A stretch of 64,000 nt of DNA from Karalla daura (Eukaryota; Chordata; Actinopteri; Chaetodontiformes; Leiognathidae), in assembly GCA_029224185.1 (NCBI GenBank), contig CM055200.1:9688670-9752669 (forward strand), given 5' to 3'. Position 1 is the first letter of the stretch; every line of letters starts with the position of its first letter. A model generated the notes under the pieces. It searched no databases. It saw only the letters and a list, made by a program, of their open reading frames with translations, and had not been told where the DNA came from. This document shows positions 39,230-48,774 of the stretch, one piece after another. A program made the position numbers and the translations under genes.

Positions 39230-42200
39230 GTAAGTACCTTACGCTGTGGCGGGAAAATCCACAATCTCACAGCGTATTTTTAATTCATATTTGTGGTAGA
39301 CCCACATTGCTTTTGCTTCTGTGCTTCAAAAGAACGAGCACGTAAGTCAGTCCGGGAAATGATATGTGATTTTAGGGACAGGTGAGTGATGCTGGTGAGC
39401 GCAGTGAGTTGCTTTGAATCCCGCTGTTTCTTTAGAACCTGTGTGACTTTTCTCTGGGTGCTCCGGTTTGTTGCCACAGTCCAAAAGCATGCGCGTTTAG
39501 ATTAGCTGGAGACTCTAAATAGCCCCTGGACGTCAGTGTGAGAGTGAATGGCCTGTGCGTGTCCTGTGTGGGGCGTTCACTGGGACACGGTTGGGTACTA
39601 GGCAGGTAAGATGATGGACGTATGGAAGTTGGACACGTCTCAGGACGTTTCAGCCTTCTGTCACACGCAGAGCATCACATGTGCTGCGTTCAAGCTGTTT
39701 GTCTAGTCTGTGCTCGTACAGCTCACAGTCATGCACCGCTGTCTGCCGAGAGAGGAAAGAACTCTGGACAGGAACTGGAAAATGTTTGCAGAACTATCGC
39801 AGTTATAAGTAGATTACAGCATGAGCTAAACGAGTTATTTTCACATTTTACACATCTGTTATGGCCACGCCAGACCACACCTAATGCCAGTGTGCTGGGA
39901 GTCTTGTGATATATTCTGTGCTCTCAATTATCATGTTTATGACTCAGCCCATTTAAATGCCACTGCACTGGCCTGTATTTACTTAACGTGGATTCATACT
40001 GTGTAGCACAGCTATCACAGAAGAGTTGTACATTTACGCTCAGTTGGTGACGACATTTTAGTTGAAATTCTCCCTTTTATTGACCGGCCATTGTGTGAGG
40101 CTTAGCAATGAATTGCCCTACATTGTCGAGAGATTATTTTTAGCTTAATCACTGACATGGCGAGCGCCGGTTGGCCTAATTGAAACTAGTGTAGCTGGCT
40201 AAACATGTCTTGTTAGTCACTCCTATATACAATGTTGATTTAAAAGGTGGGTGTGAAAACAAGCTTTGCTCTATAGACTTAACCGACTCCTCTGCATGCA
40301 AGCATGCAACATCTCCTTGTCGCTTCTTTAGCCTGAGATGAAAGTGGAGACGCCGAATGCTAAAATACATTGTGAGGCAAAGAACTTTGGCTAAAGGTGT
40401 GTTTGTCTGTCTGCATCAGCTTGTTCGTGAACCGGCGACTTCTGGGGTCTGTTTTCATGCCCCGTGCCTCGTACAGGCTGGGATGATGTTTGTCCCTGTA
40501 GAAAATGAATCAATGTAGACTAAACTAACATTCCGCAACCTCTTGGCTTGAAGTATTATATTTAGCTAAACTCGGGGGGGGGGGGGGGGGGGGGGGTGTT
40601 GACCCTCCCGAGTCTGACACGTGTTTTTTAACCCGAGCAGGAACAGAACGGCCAAATTGGATCTGGTGTTAATTAGCTCAGTGCACATTTCAGCCTGGGA
40701 AGACATTAGCACACTTCCTCCCGGCCCATCGTTGGAGGGAATCACAATACGTTATAATCACGGGGTTTTATTTGTCTTAGGCGGCCGGACCATGCACCTC
40801 CGGGCCGCGCGCTGTTCTCCAGCCGAGGCTCTGTCCCGAACACGCGCTCACGTGGCCGCCTGGCCCCGTCCCACGCGGCAGCCGCGCTCGGCGGTGACGC
40901 CAGGGCCCTCCATACCCTATCCACGCTCCACAGTGGGCCTGTGTTCGCCGCGGCCCGTCCACAATGTTTTTGAACTGACATATTGAGGAGGAAAGCCCGT
41001 CTTGATATCTGAGCAGGCAGCCCGTAATTATCGCACACCTGTGTTTGTTGATTGTGAGGAGTTTCCCAGCGGTCCGGGCCCAAGTGGGAGGATTGTGGTT
41101 CCAAGCACAGGGAGGTTTATCTTGGCCTTGAGACACACGTGAGGTGCAGCCCCGGCCCCACGGCAGCGGCATGCTGTGGCTGCTGATCAGACTGAGCGCG
41201 GCGCGCAGCCTGGGAATCGGACCCGACGAGGCCTTTCATGACTGGGCCTCAGAGCCACGAGCTAGACGGTCTAGAATAGCCCTCAACAGCTGCGGTTTTT
41301 CAAACGCCAGTAACAACACCCCTTTTTTCTCCTGATGGATTTGACTGATGAATGATTTTCTTTTTTTCTTCTTTTGCATTCTGCAACCGAGCAAGTGGCA
41401 CGACAGATCTCCGTTGAGATAAATACGTAAAGAAATGAGTGGTATTCTCTATCGGCTATAAAATGTTTATGCGTATATACATTGACTGAAGCCAGGAGGA
41501 TGCATCCAGCGACGGGGCTGTTTCATCCTGATGCCGGCCTGCTAAAGGACACACACACACACACACACACACTGTAGCTCTGGATATGTCTCATTAGCAT
41601 GTATGAACCGTTGGGTCGCCCTGCGACATGGCTTTGCAATTTCCCAATTGCTTGTCGTTGCATTTCTGAACAAAGGCCAGATTTGTGCAAATGCCACTTT
41701 ATTTTGCTCAGAGTGAAGGCATAAATCCCATTACTTCCAGTTGAAAAAGCAGAGATGTTAAACAAATAGGAGCCCCGGCTCGGGCCGGAATGGTCTATAT
41801 TATTCAGCAGCGGGCGATTTCTTACGTGCAGTTTGCAAAGAATAAATGTTTATCCTCTGAATGATAAATTGTATTCTCATTCGTGTCAAAAAAAAGTTCA
41901 AACGATTTAAGCCCCTGCGTTTGTGTGCAGCATTTGGATTAGTCTCCTCAAATTAGCCTCTTCTGTGATGTCCACAAAGGAGTACGTAGAGCACAAGTTG
42001 GTGGCTATTTTCCTTTATTTGTCACTTAGTTTCAAAGTGTGAGGATTTCCCATCCCAAGTCGTGTTGAATTATACGTAATTAATGCTTAAGATTTCCACA
42101 AATCCTCCCCCCCTTCCAAAAGAAATGTTCTCATTGAATCGGCTCGGCGTGAAACTCTCCCCCTCTCGTTCCAGCTGGTACTCCCTGGAGTCCAAACCGG

Positions 42201-45200
42201 GCAAGAAGAAGAAGGAGCGCGGCCGCATCCAAGTCAGCATCCAGTTCATGAGGAACAACATGACGGCCAGCATGTTCGACCTGTCCATGAAGGAGAAGCC
42301 GCGCTCGCCTTTCTCCAAGCTCAAGGACAAGATGAAGGGCCGCAAGCACGACGGCGGCCTCAGCGACACCTCGTCGGCCATCCTGCCCCGCTCGGCCGTG
42401 TGCGACCCCGAGCCCAACCGCCAGGCCCTGGCCCCGGAAGCGCCCCCGCAGCCCGAGGCAAAGGTCAAGAGGTCGCTGCTGGCCGGGACCCATAAGCTCT
42501 CTGCCGCCCATTCCATGTCCGATCTCATCGGGACACACTTCCGGCCCAAACTGGATTCCATGAACTCCATAGAAGAGAGCGGTGAGGACTCACACTTCAC
42601 ATCTATTGCACCTGTTTGTTTCGATGTTTGTTCAATTTGTTTAATGCTTTGATGCAAAGCGTACTCAAACCCCCCTCTATTGCGCTATATGGGCCCAAAA
42701 TTAAAATAGGTTAAAAAATGGATGTGGGTCATTCTTGACCAATGTCGTTCATTAGAAGAGTAGTGATTTTTAGTCATAAAGTGATGCATCATGACCAAAA
42801 ACAAGTTCATGTCTGAAATTCTGAGCGATTAAATAGATTGATGGAAAATACAGACATGGCCAGGCCGCTTTTGACCCATGTTGCGCCCACGTTAGTGTGA
42901 TCTCCAGGAAATGGCTGCGTGTAGTTGTTGGGGATGTGAAACGAGCGATTGGAATGACACCCATTTCACTGGTGATTAGTGAGTCACTGCTACCTTCTGG
43001 CGACCATTATCAGCCTCTTCTAAGTCCCTGTGGCTTTAACTGATGCAACGAGCGCGCGCCTCATTTTCACAATGAGAACGTCATGATGTTGAAAGCTGCA
43101 GATTTAGCCTGTCGTAGCATGTGTTGCTTTAACACTGCATCCACCGAGAGCAGAAACTCCCCCTTCAGGAAGCTCTTTCAGCACTAATAATGGCATTGAC
43201 GTGCTTCTCAGCCACAGTAAAAACATGTTGGAAGATGGCATTGGAACAGTAAATAAATAGTTGTCGGCTCAGGTTCTGATCAGCTGTCACAGTCACAAGT
43301 GTTACGAACCCAATAAGTGAAGTTGGAATTTCAGCGGTAATTAAAAAGCTCGTTTCTCGAGCACCGACGTGTACTGCGCAGGTGTTTCAGGCAGCCACTG
43401 CGATGGTTCACCCTGGCATGCAGGGGAGTGTAACCTGTCCAAAGCTCTGACGGTAGCACACATGCTCTCCCCGTCTTGGGAGAGCACGAATAGATAGCGA
43501 GCCAGGTGCATCACAATATCATCTCGGATGATAGCATCAGTGAAAGCCAGCCATAAACTTCCACCGCGCTCCGTTTCGGTGACGTCGCACGCGTAAGTGT
43601 CGGTCGCTGATAGCCCTGCACAAAAATGCTAAACTTGAAGATACAGTAAGTGTGTTTGAGCAGCGGTAATCGGCATGGGTGTCTCTCTCAGGGAGTGCCG
43701 GCCCTCACAGGCGTTCCCAGAGCGAGGTGCCAGGCTACCAGGACGCCGAGGCACACGGTGACCCTTTCACCGATATCAGTGACACCCTGCCACAGAAGTA
43801 TGCCACGCTCCCACGCAACCGCAACCCGTTCGAGGGGGAGCACGGGCAGCTGTGGGACCGGGCGGAGCGAAAGGAGAAAAAGGAGAAGGTCAGCCTGCTG
43901 GAACGCGTGACGGGGAAGAAGGAGGGCCGCAAGGCCAGCAACGGGGGGCGATCGGGCAGCTCCGGGGACCTGCGCTCCCCCAACCCCTTCAGCGGAGACT
44001 CGCAGGCTGACACCAACCCCTTTAGCTCCAACTACAAAGCCAGGTAGCTTCACCAGACCCCAGCCCACTCCTCTCTCTCACTGTTTCCACTGTCACCTCA
44101 CCTGCAAACTGCCTCTGATGCTACACTGTAGTGAGTGAAAGCTAAGCACTAGTTTTCACTAGTTACTGTTGTAACAGAGACTCAGAGTGTCCGTTAGGGC
44201 TGCAACAGACTTTTTTATTATTGTAGTTTCTCGATGAATTATCTAGTTGTATGGTTCATTAAAAAATGAACCATACAACTAGCTAAAACCAAGACAAGGT
44301 GTTTATATGTCACTGTCATAGAGACTAAATGAACCAGAACTATTCCCATGTAAAACATGTCACATTCAGTGAATTCAGACTTTATTTCTCAAAAAACAAT
44401 GTAATGCTTAAATCAACGCATTGATTATTATAATTGGTCAAATGAATAGTTGCAGCCCTAGCAGCAATCTATTGTTCAAGGGGTAGAATATCACACTGGG
44501 TCTTTGTTAGTAAATAGGTTTGCCCTGAACCCAAACACACCCTCCCGCATCATGTTGTTTTCAAACGCACCTAAAGATTCAAAGACGCTACGAAGCGGCT
44601 TCACCCGGTCTACGCGCTTGACCACGGAGCTCCCGGTGTAGAAATGTAGAGAACGCGACGAGCCTCCCTCACGTCCTCCACCCACACGTATTCAACCTGG
44701 CCAGATGGAGCGCCCCTCCGCGTGAGCGCAGTCTGCCTGCAGCGGCCGTGACGCTGACACATCTATCGCCGCGTCGTTTCTCCGCCGCGCGCCCTAAACC
44801 ATCCCCGCTGACCCGCCGCCCACCCGCCGCCGCCCCCGGATCTAGTTCGCAGCGTTCCCACGCAGCCTGGAACGCCTCCCCGGTCGAGATCTGCCGGACG
44901 GTCTCGTCCCCGCGCCGCCCCGGGCCTCTTGCGGAGAGGTACGGAGCGCGCCGGCCGAGCTCTGGTTTATCGGAGTGGAAGGTGTCATTAGCGGCTCTTT
45001 AGAGAGGCCGGCCTCGATAACGCAGCCCTCTGAGCCACAGTAATGAGATCCTCTGCGGAGATAGACCGCCCAATTAGCCACTTATCTCTGTGGGCGCCAG
45101 TCCGTCATCTTTGTCGAGTCTGTGGAGACGCTCCGGCAGTGGCTGCGGCCCGGCGTCCACGCCCCGGCGTCCACGCCGCGGCCTCTCACCCTGCCTGTGC

Positions 45201-46410
45201 TCCCTCCCCAGTGACAGGAACCCGAGAGACGAAGACGCCGCCCTCGGCCAGAGGAAGAAGAAGGACGTCCACGGCAGGAGAAATGTAATGCCAGCGACTG
45301 CTCGGGTTGATGCCCGTGTGTGTGTGTGTGTGTGTGTCTGTCTGTCTGTCCCCCCCTTCCCCTCACGTGACGGTGGCTGAGGTGAGCGCCAGGCGACCCC
45401 GGCGCTGGGAGCCGTGCCGTCCACCCCGGCGCGCGGCGCCTTAATTGAGCGCCGCCGGGCGCGGCAGCTGGCGGCGCTGATCTCTGCCGCTCAACTAATT
45501 AGCGGCCGCGCACGTCGGTCACCGCGTCCGATCCGGCCGCGATTTGAAGCGGTGTGAGATTGCAGGCCGCGGGGTCGAGTGCGGGCTGCGTGCTGCGTCG
45601 GTGGTGTAATTGGAGCTTGTTGTTGGGGGGTGGGGGGGTGGGGGGGGTGGGGGGGGGTGTCGTCCGCTTCTCCCCCTAATGATTGTTGCCTCGTTTGCGC
45701 GTGACGTTCCGAGCGTGCGTCAGGATTCTTCTCCGATTTTTCGGAGGAGCCTCGAATCTGCCGACGGTTACGCGGCAAAATTGGGCCTTTGCGGGGGGGG
45801 GGGGGCGGCGGCTGGACGAGGGGGAGAATGCTAATCATGGCTTTCCTCACCTTTCCTGGGTGGGTGTTGAGGGCTGTCGGTATCCACACATGTGCCCCCC
45901 GTGCATGCCGCACAGCCGCGCAGAAATGGCAGCTCCCATTTCCTCCGCTTCAAGGCCCTAATTAACCACACGCAGGAGGAGGAGGGAGGGGAGGGGGAGG
46001 GGGGGGGGCGGGCGGGCAGCGAGAGATTTCAAAGGCCTGAGCTTTTAGATTCTCAAAGCTGAGCTCATTAGAAACTGTAATGACACAACTGGAGAATGCC
46101 AAGTGTGCGCCTTATCTGCTCCTCACGACTGATCGCAGAAAAATGGTCATCATTACTTTGCCAATTCATGGTCATTTCCAGGCCTTTGTCGCCAGCCACT
46201 AAAGCCCCTGATTATTGTGTGTGTGTGTGTGTGTCTGCGCGCGTGTGTCCGTGTGACTGACTGTGAGCGAGCGTGAGAGCGCGCGCCTGCAACTTAGATC
46301 CAGCCTGGTTCTCTTATTCCCTCTCAGATGGCTTAAGTGCAGCGCGTCTCAGTGAGATGCCTTTTCTGGGAGAGCCGTACGAGGAATAGGTTACCGAGCC
46401 CCGGCCTCCA

Positions 46411-46445
<35 letters not shown>

Positions 46446-47638
46446 CCCCCCCACCCCACCCCCCCCCCTTCACGTCGGACATTTAATCTCGGTGGCAAAT
46501 ATTTCATTTTGGTTTGTGTCGCCCCGCAAGTAGCCTCCGCGCGGTTAGGAGCGATAAGATACCTGGTAAGCAGTCCCGCTCCAGGTCTCCCTGCATTGTC
46601 TTGCCCCCCCCCCCCCAGCAGCAGAGGCTTGAATGGTGCATGGGAGTGGAAGCTGATAAGTGTGGTATTTTAAACAGAGAGGAGGCTTTGCTGCTCTATC
46701 CGTTCTGGGGGAGGGTGCCCGGCACTGAAGCGATAAAGTGGTCCCTCATTAAAAACGATTACAGCTCCTCTCGTACCCGCGAAATATGATCTGCACATAC
46801 CGTACCACGCCGCCCCGTCCAAATAGGTTGTCCTCAGAAGGCGATCCCCGTTTTGGCATTTATTAGCCGGACTTTTAATTGAGGAAATATGCGCCCTGGC
46901 ATTTCCCCTTCAAAACAAAGAGTCAGTTTTTGCAGGAAATCTTCAATATTGGGCCCCGGCGGTCTCGTTCCAGCCTCTTCCCCCGAGCCCCGTCCATTTG
47001 GACAAGATTGTGCTCTCATAATGCGTGAAAAGGAAACTTGTTTAGTGTCAAACACTCGTCCCTTCAGAGCACTTAAACTGCTCCCAATTTGCTCTAAACA
47101 CTGTCGAACACTGATGGATCACAACATCCGCCATCGCATTCTTTGACATGTCAGTGCTTAATCCCCGGAGAAGTATCCTCTTAGCAACTCCCAATTAGCC
47201 TATATTAGCGGCAGAGAACAAGAGACAGGCATGTGACAGTTTGTGTCACGTTAGGCCAACACGTCTAATTAGTCTGCTTTCTCCGTGGCACCTTTGCTTC
47301 TGCCTTTACGATCAGTTGCTGACAGTTGACGGCGTGCCGTCTGTTTACCTCAGAAGCAGAGCGTGGTCATTAGGCGCGCGCCGGCTGTGCGTTTACCTGC
47401 GTTCCGTTCGCAGGAGGTGACAAAGGAAAGCGCGGCCGCCTACGGCAGCCTGTCCTTCGAGGAGGTCGTGCAGGAGCTCGTCAAGCAGAAGGAAGTGGTG
47501 AAGAAGAAGGACGCCCACATCAGGGAGCTGGAGGACTACATCGACAACCTGCTGGTGCGCGTCATGGAGGAGACGCCAAGCATCCTCCGGACGCCCTACG
47601 AGCCGAAGAAGAAGGCCGGGAAACTTTGCAAGAAGTAG
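38877..47638 (+). CDS. rab11fip2: Rab11 family-interacting protein 2, five coding exons (join 38877-39229, 42175-42581, 43692-44043, 45212-45284, 47414-47638)
   Basis: The spliced CDS is 1410 nt and encodes 469 residues; the human protein is about 512 by memory. Class I Rab11-FIPs are effectors of Rab11 on recycling endosomes that link Rab11 to membranes, myosin Vb and EHD proteins. Domain order: C2 domain at about residues 9-130, basic linker with serine-rich segment, DPF at 277-279, NPF at 298-300, 351-353 and 362-364, then a C-terminal coiled coil and Rab11-binding domain at about 410-455 containing YIDNLLVRVMEE. The NPF motifs and the overall match to remembered human RAB11FIP2 favour FIP2 over FIP1 and FIP5. 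All exon junctions have GT-AG borders and compatible phases (2, 1, 2, 0). The start at 38877 matches the human N-terminus and has A at -3; an in-frame TGA lies just upstream at 38862. Identity is very likely; exon 4 is the least certain part. Confidence 0.93.
39395..39635 (+). repeat. Common teleost SINE-like repeat, + orientation, decayed
   Basis: The text gggtgctccggttt, ccacagtccaaaagcatgcg, gactctaaatagcccctgg and gtgagagtgaatgg follows in order the repeat that I recall as widespread in teleosts. The copy ends with a gatggacgtatgg tail. The same family occurs in reverse orientation at 33578-33925 and 56985-57275. The tRNA-like head is not recognisable here. The family name is not assigned. 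Confidence 0.6.
40574..40596. repeat. Run of 23 G
   Basis: Uninterrupted G tract in intron 1 of rab11fip2. Confidence 0.9.
41549..41572. repeat. CA dinucleotide repeat
   Basis: Twelve AC/CA units in intron 1. Confidence 0.9.
42175..42581 (+). CDS. rab11fip2: rab11fip2 coding exon 2: end of C2 domain, basic stretch and serine motif
   Basis: Encodes residues 118-253 plus one base of codon 254. The acceptor follows a pyrimidine tract (ctctcgttccag). It begins with DWYSLESKPGKKKK and continues with IQFMRNNMTASMFDLSMKEK and SPFSKLKDKMKGRK, all diagnostic of FIP2. The motif KLSAAHSMSDL (225-235) aligns with the human segment that I recall as carrying the MARK2 (Par1b) phosphorylation site near Ser227. 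The donor at 42582 reads GTGAGG. GC content is much higher than in exon 1, especially at third positions. Confidence 0.94.
42582..43691 (+). other. Intron 2 of rab11fip2
   Basis: GTGAGG donor and tctctctcag acceptor, about 1.1 kb. I see no repeat, second exon or strong motif cluster inside it. Confidence 0.85.
43692..44043 (+). CDS. rab11fip2: rab11fip2 coding exon 3: NPF-rich EHD-binding region
   Basis: Encodes residues 254-370 plus two bases of codon 371. It carries DPF (277-279, a potential AP-2 alpha-ear motif), TLPQKYATLPRNRNPFE, KEKVSLLERVTGKKE, SPNPFS and TNPFSS. NPF tripeptides bind EH domains of EHD1/EHD3 in this family. The acceptor lies after tctctctcag and the donor at 44044 reads GTAGCT, which is weaker than the other donors. 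The frame hits a stop (TAG) immediately past the donor, so splicing is required. The exon starts in phase 1 and ends in phase 2. Confidence 0.93.
44195..44460. mobile_element. Non-autonomous hAT-like MITE with internal hairpin
   Basis: A 266-bp segment starts with TAGGGCTGCAAC and ends with the exact reverse complement GTTGCAGCCCTA. Elements with these termini and an AT-rich core are common in fish genomes and are usually classed with hAT transposons (from memory). Flanking 8-bp sequences (GTGTCCGT and GCAGCAAT) do not match, so a target duplication is not visible. No coding capacity. Confidence 0.7.
44243..44282. repeat. Perfect 18-bp inverted repeat with 4-nt loop
   Basis: Positions 44243-44260 and 44265-44282 are exact reverse complements around AAAA. 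This forms a stable hairpin in intron 3 RNA, inside the MITE. Confidence 0.9.
45212..45284 (+). CDS. rab11fip2: rab11fip2 coding exon 4 (73 nt, deduced): basic linker
   Basis: This short exon was inferred from splice sites and phase. Exon 3 ends in phase 2 and exon 5 starts in phase 0; joining them directly gives AGG AGG TGA, an early stop. A 73-nt segment flanked by an acceptor (gctccctccccag) and a donor (GTAATG) accepts phase 2 and returns phase 0. It encodes the rest of codon 371 (Ser) and 24 residues, DRNPRDEDAALGQ then RKKKDVHGRRN. The junction YKAS matches human FRAS, and the total linker length is within one residue of the human linker as I recall it. Its sequence differs from the human linker, so an alternative exon cannot be excluded. 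It sits inside a GC-rich block. Confidence 0.7.
45317..45350. repeat. GT dinucleotide then TCTG tetranucleotide repeat
   Basis: About eleven GT units followed by about four CTGT units and a C-run, immediately downstream of the deduced exon 4 donor. Confidence 0.9.
45625..45659. repeat. G-rich tract with four G-runs
   Basis: Runs of six to eight G separated by single T bases on the + strand. The pattern fits a G-quadruplex in intron 4 RNA. Confidence 0.85.
46413..46468. repeat. Poly-C tract, about 56 nt
   Basis: 32 uninterrupted C, then C-runs broken by single G or A bases up to 46468. The exact length is likely to be unreliable in assembly. Confidence 0.9.
47414..47638 (+). CDS. rab11fip2: rab11fip2 coding exon 5: coiled coil and Rab11-binding domain, stop codon
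   Basis: Encodes residues 396-469 and the TAG stop. SFEEVVQELVKQKEVVKKKD and HIRELEDYIDNLLVRVMEE form the parallel coiled coil and Rab-binding domain shared by all Rab11-FIPs. The tail ETPSILRTPYEPKKKAGK is the class I FIP C-terminus and matches FIP2 best. The acceptor is cgttccgttcgcag. A second in-frame acceptor candidate at 47352-47353 (tttacctcag) would add 20 unconserved residues and is not preferred. Confidence 0.95.
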   Translation, partial: EVTKESAAAYGSLSFEEVVQELVKQKEVVKKKDAHIRELEDYIDNLLVRVMEETPSILRTPYEPKKKAGKLCKK

Positions 47639-47912
47639 AGCGGGGGACGCCGAGGCGGGCCGCTCCAGCGTCAGCGTCACATTGGTGAAATCGGCGGGAA
47701 CAAATCGTTCTGATCAAAGCCAAATCTCTCCTTCGACCTGGGTCTGCTCTTTCAAACATGTCTGCTGGACACAGGTTTTGTAGATGTTTCTCCCCTGGTC
47801 ACTGAGGTTGTTTTAGATCAGGCGGGAGGGGTTTTTTTTGGCCCTTCTTGTTAGGCAACAAGTCCCATTACAGTATTTCCTTTTTAAAATGTATTATAAA
47901 AAAACATATATG

Positions 47913-48001
47913 TATACACACACTACCAGTGTACCAGTAGACACTTTCTCATTCAAGTCAGTGGGGAAGTGTGTCCAAACCTCTACCTGGTAGTGTGTAT
48001 A
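47913..48001. mobile_element. Foldback MITE remnant in the probable 3' UTR
   Basis: Left end TATACACACACTACCAG (47913-47929) pairs with right end CTGGTAGTGTGTATA (47987-48001), differing by one CA unit. The interior GTGTGTCCAAAC and CTCATTCAA resemble a repeat common in teleosts whose termini read TACACACTACCGGTCAAAAG (from memory). No coding capacity. Confidence 0.6.
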
Positions 48002-48747
48002 TCCTTGTTGCTGGGAATTTGTAAGTGCTTAAACAGGACAGGGAAAGTTATTATTCGATTGAATCAAACCAAGTCCACATTTTTAAACACAGATTTGGCC
48101 TTTTCACTTTCTTTTTGCCACACTGAATGCACTTGTGAACCTGCAGAGCTCCGCTGCACGCACAATTGCTGTCATCTGCCCAAATGCTCTTAAGGTGCGA
48201 ATGCAGCCAAACTCATGTTTACCAGATGCTGCATCCACAGTTGTGTTCAGCTGCTGGCTGGAGGACAGCCGAGTGGACGAGATGAAGGTCTAGTTACTCT
48301 GTTTACACACTAACACAAGTCTTAAAACCCAAGACCAAGGAACCACCCAAACTGAAACTGAAGCGGCCCCTGGCGAACAGCTGGAGCGATTCCTGGGTGT
48401 TCCTAGAAAGACTCGAGGAGGCTTTTACGGTAATACGTTGCTGAACAGTGTTGGGGAGTGTGGTTTTGCTCCATATCACGTGCATTTTCTTTTCTTTTTT
48501 TTCCTTTTTGTTTTGAAGAAACAAACAAAGTTACATTCCTACCAGTTACTGACATTTCATCCTTTTATCGGTGATGACTATCGTGTGGGGGACCAGTGTT
48601 GAGGAGTCGGGAGATCTGGAGGAAATCCAACGTGACCATCAGAGCTAAATAACAGCTAAATAACAATCATCGTCTTTGGCCTTTGTTTGAGTCAAACCCG
48701 CCCACTAGATGCACCTGAGTCCTGCACACTGGTCCTTTGAGTTTCCT

Positions 48748-48774
48748 GGGTGGGGAGGGTGGGGGGGGGGGGGG
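48748..48774. repeat. G-rich tract
   Basis: Four G-runs (3, 4, 3 and 13 or more) in the probable 3' UTR, compatible with a G-quadruplex. Confidence 0.8.

Larger units (their letters stand above)
39230..42174 (+). other. Intron 1 of rab11fip2 (between coding exons 1 and 2)
   Basis: GT-AG intron of about 2.9 kb. It holds a SINE-like repeat (39395-39635), a run of 23 G (40574-40596), a CpG-rich patch (about 40775-40965), a CA repeat (41549-41572) and otherwise unremarkable sequence. ORFs of up to 131 codons over the CpG-rich patch on both strands are compositional and match no family I know. Confidence 0.85.
44044..45211 (+). other. Intron 3 of rab11fip2
   Basis: About 1.2 kb between exon 3 and the deduced exon 4. 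It contains a hAT-like MITE (44195-44460) and then becomes strongly GC- and CpG-rich from about 44700 onward. Confidence 0.65.
45285..47413 (+). other. Intron 4 of rab11fip2
   Basis: About 2.1 kb. It holds a GT/TCTG repeat (45317-45350), very G-rich tracts (45625-45659 and 45790-45805), a C-tract (46413-46468), and a more AT-rich 3' half with a palindromic homeodomain core CTAATTAG at 47265-47272. No further exon matching the human third NPF (SNPFDAT) was recognised. Confidence 0.65.

Noticed and set aside
39230..39235. Reading exon 1 through the donor to the downstream TAA
   Set aside because: The ORF stops immediately past a consensus GTAAGT; the C2 domain continues in exon 2.
40621..41172. 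Extra exon in intron 1 (121- to 131-codon ORFs on both strands)
   Set aside because: CpG-rich composition explains the open frames. Exons 1 and 2 join in phase without it and the joined protein matches FIP2.
47354..47413. Earlier acceptor for exon 5 adding 20 residues
   Set aside because: In frame, but the extra residues do not resemble the family and the acceptor at 47413 has a better pyrimidine tract context.
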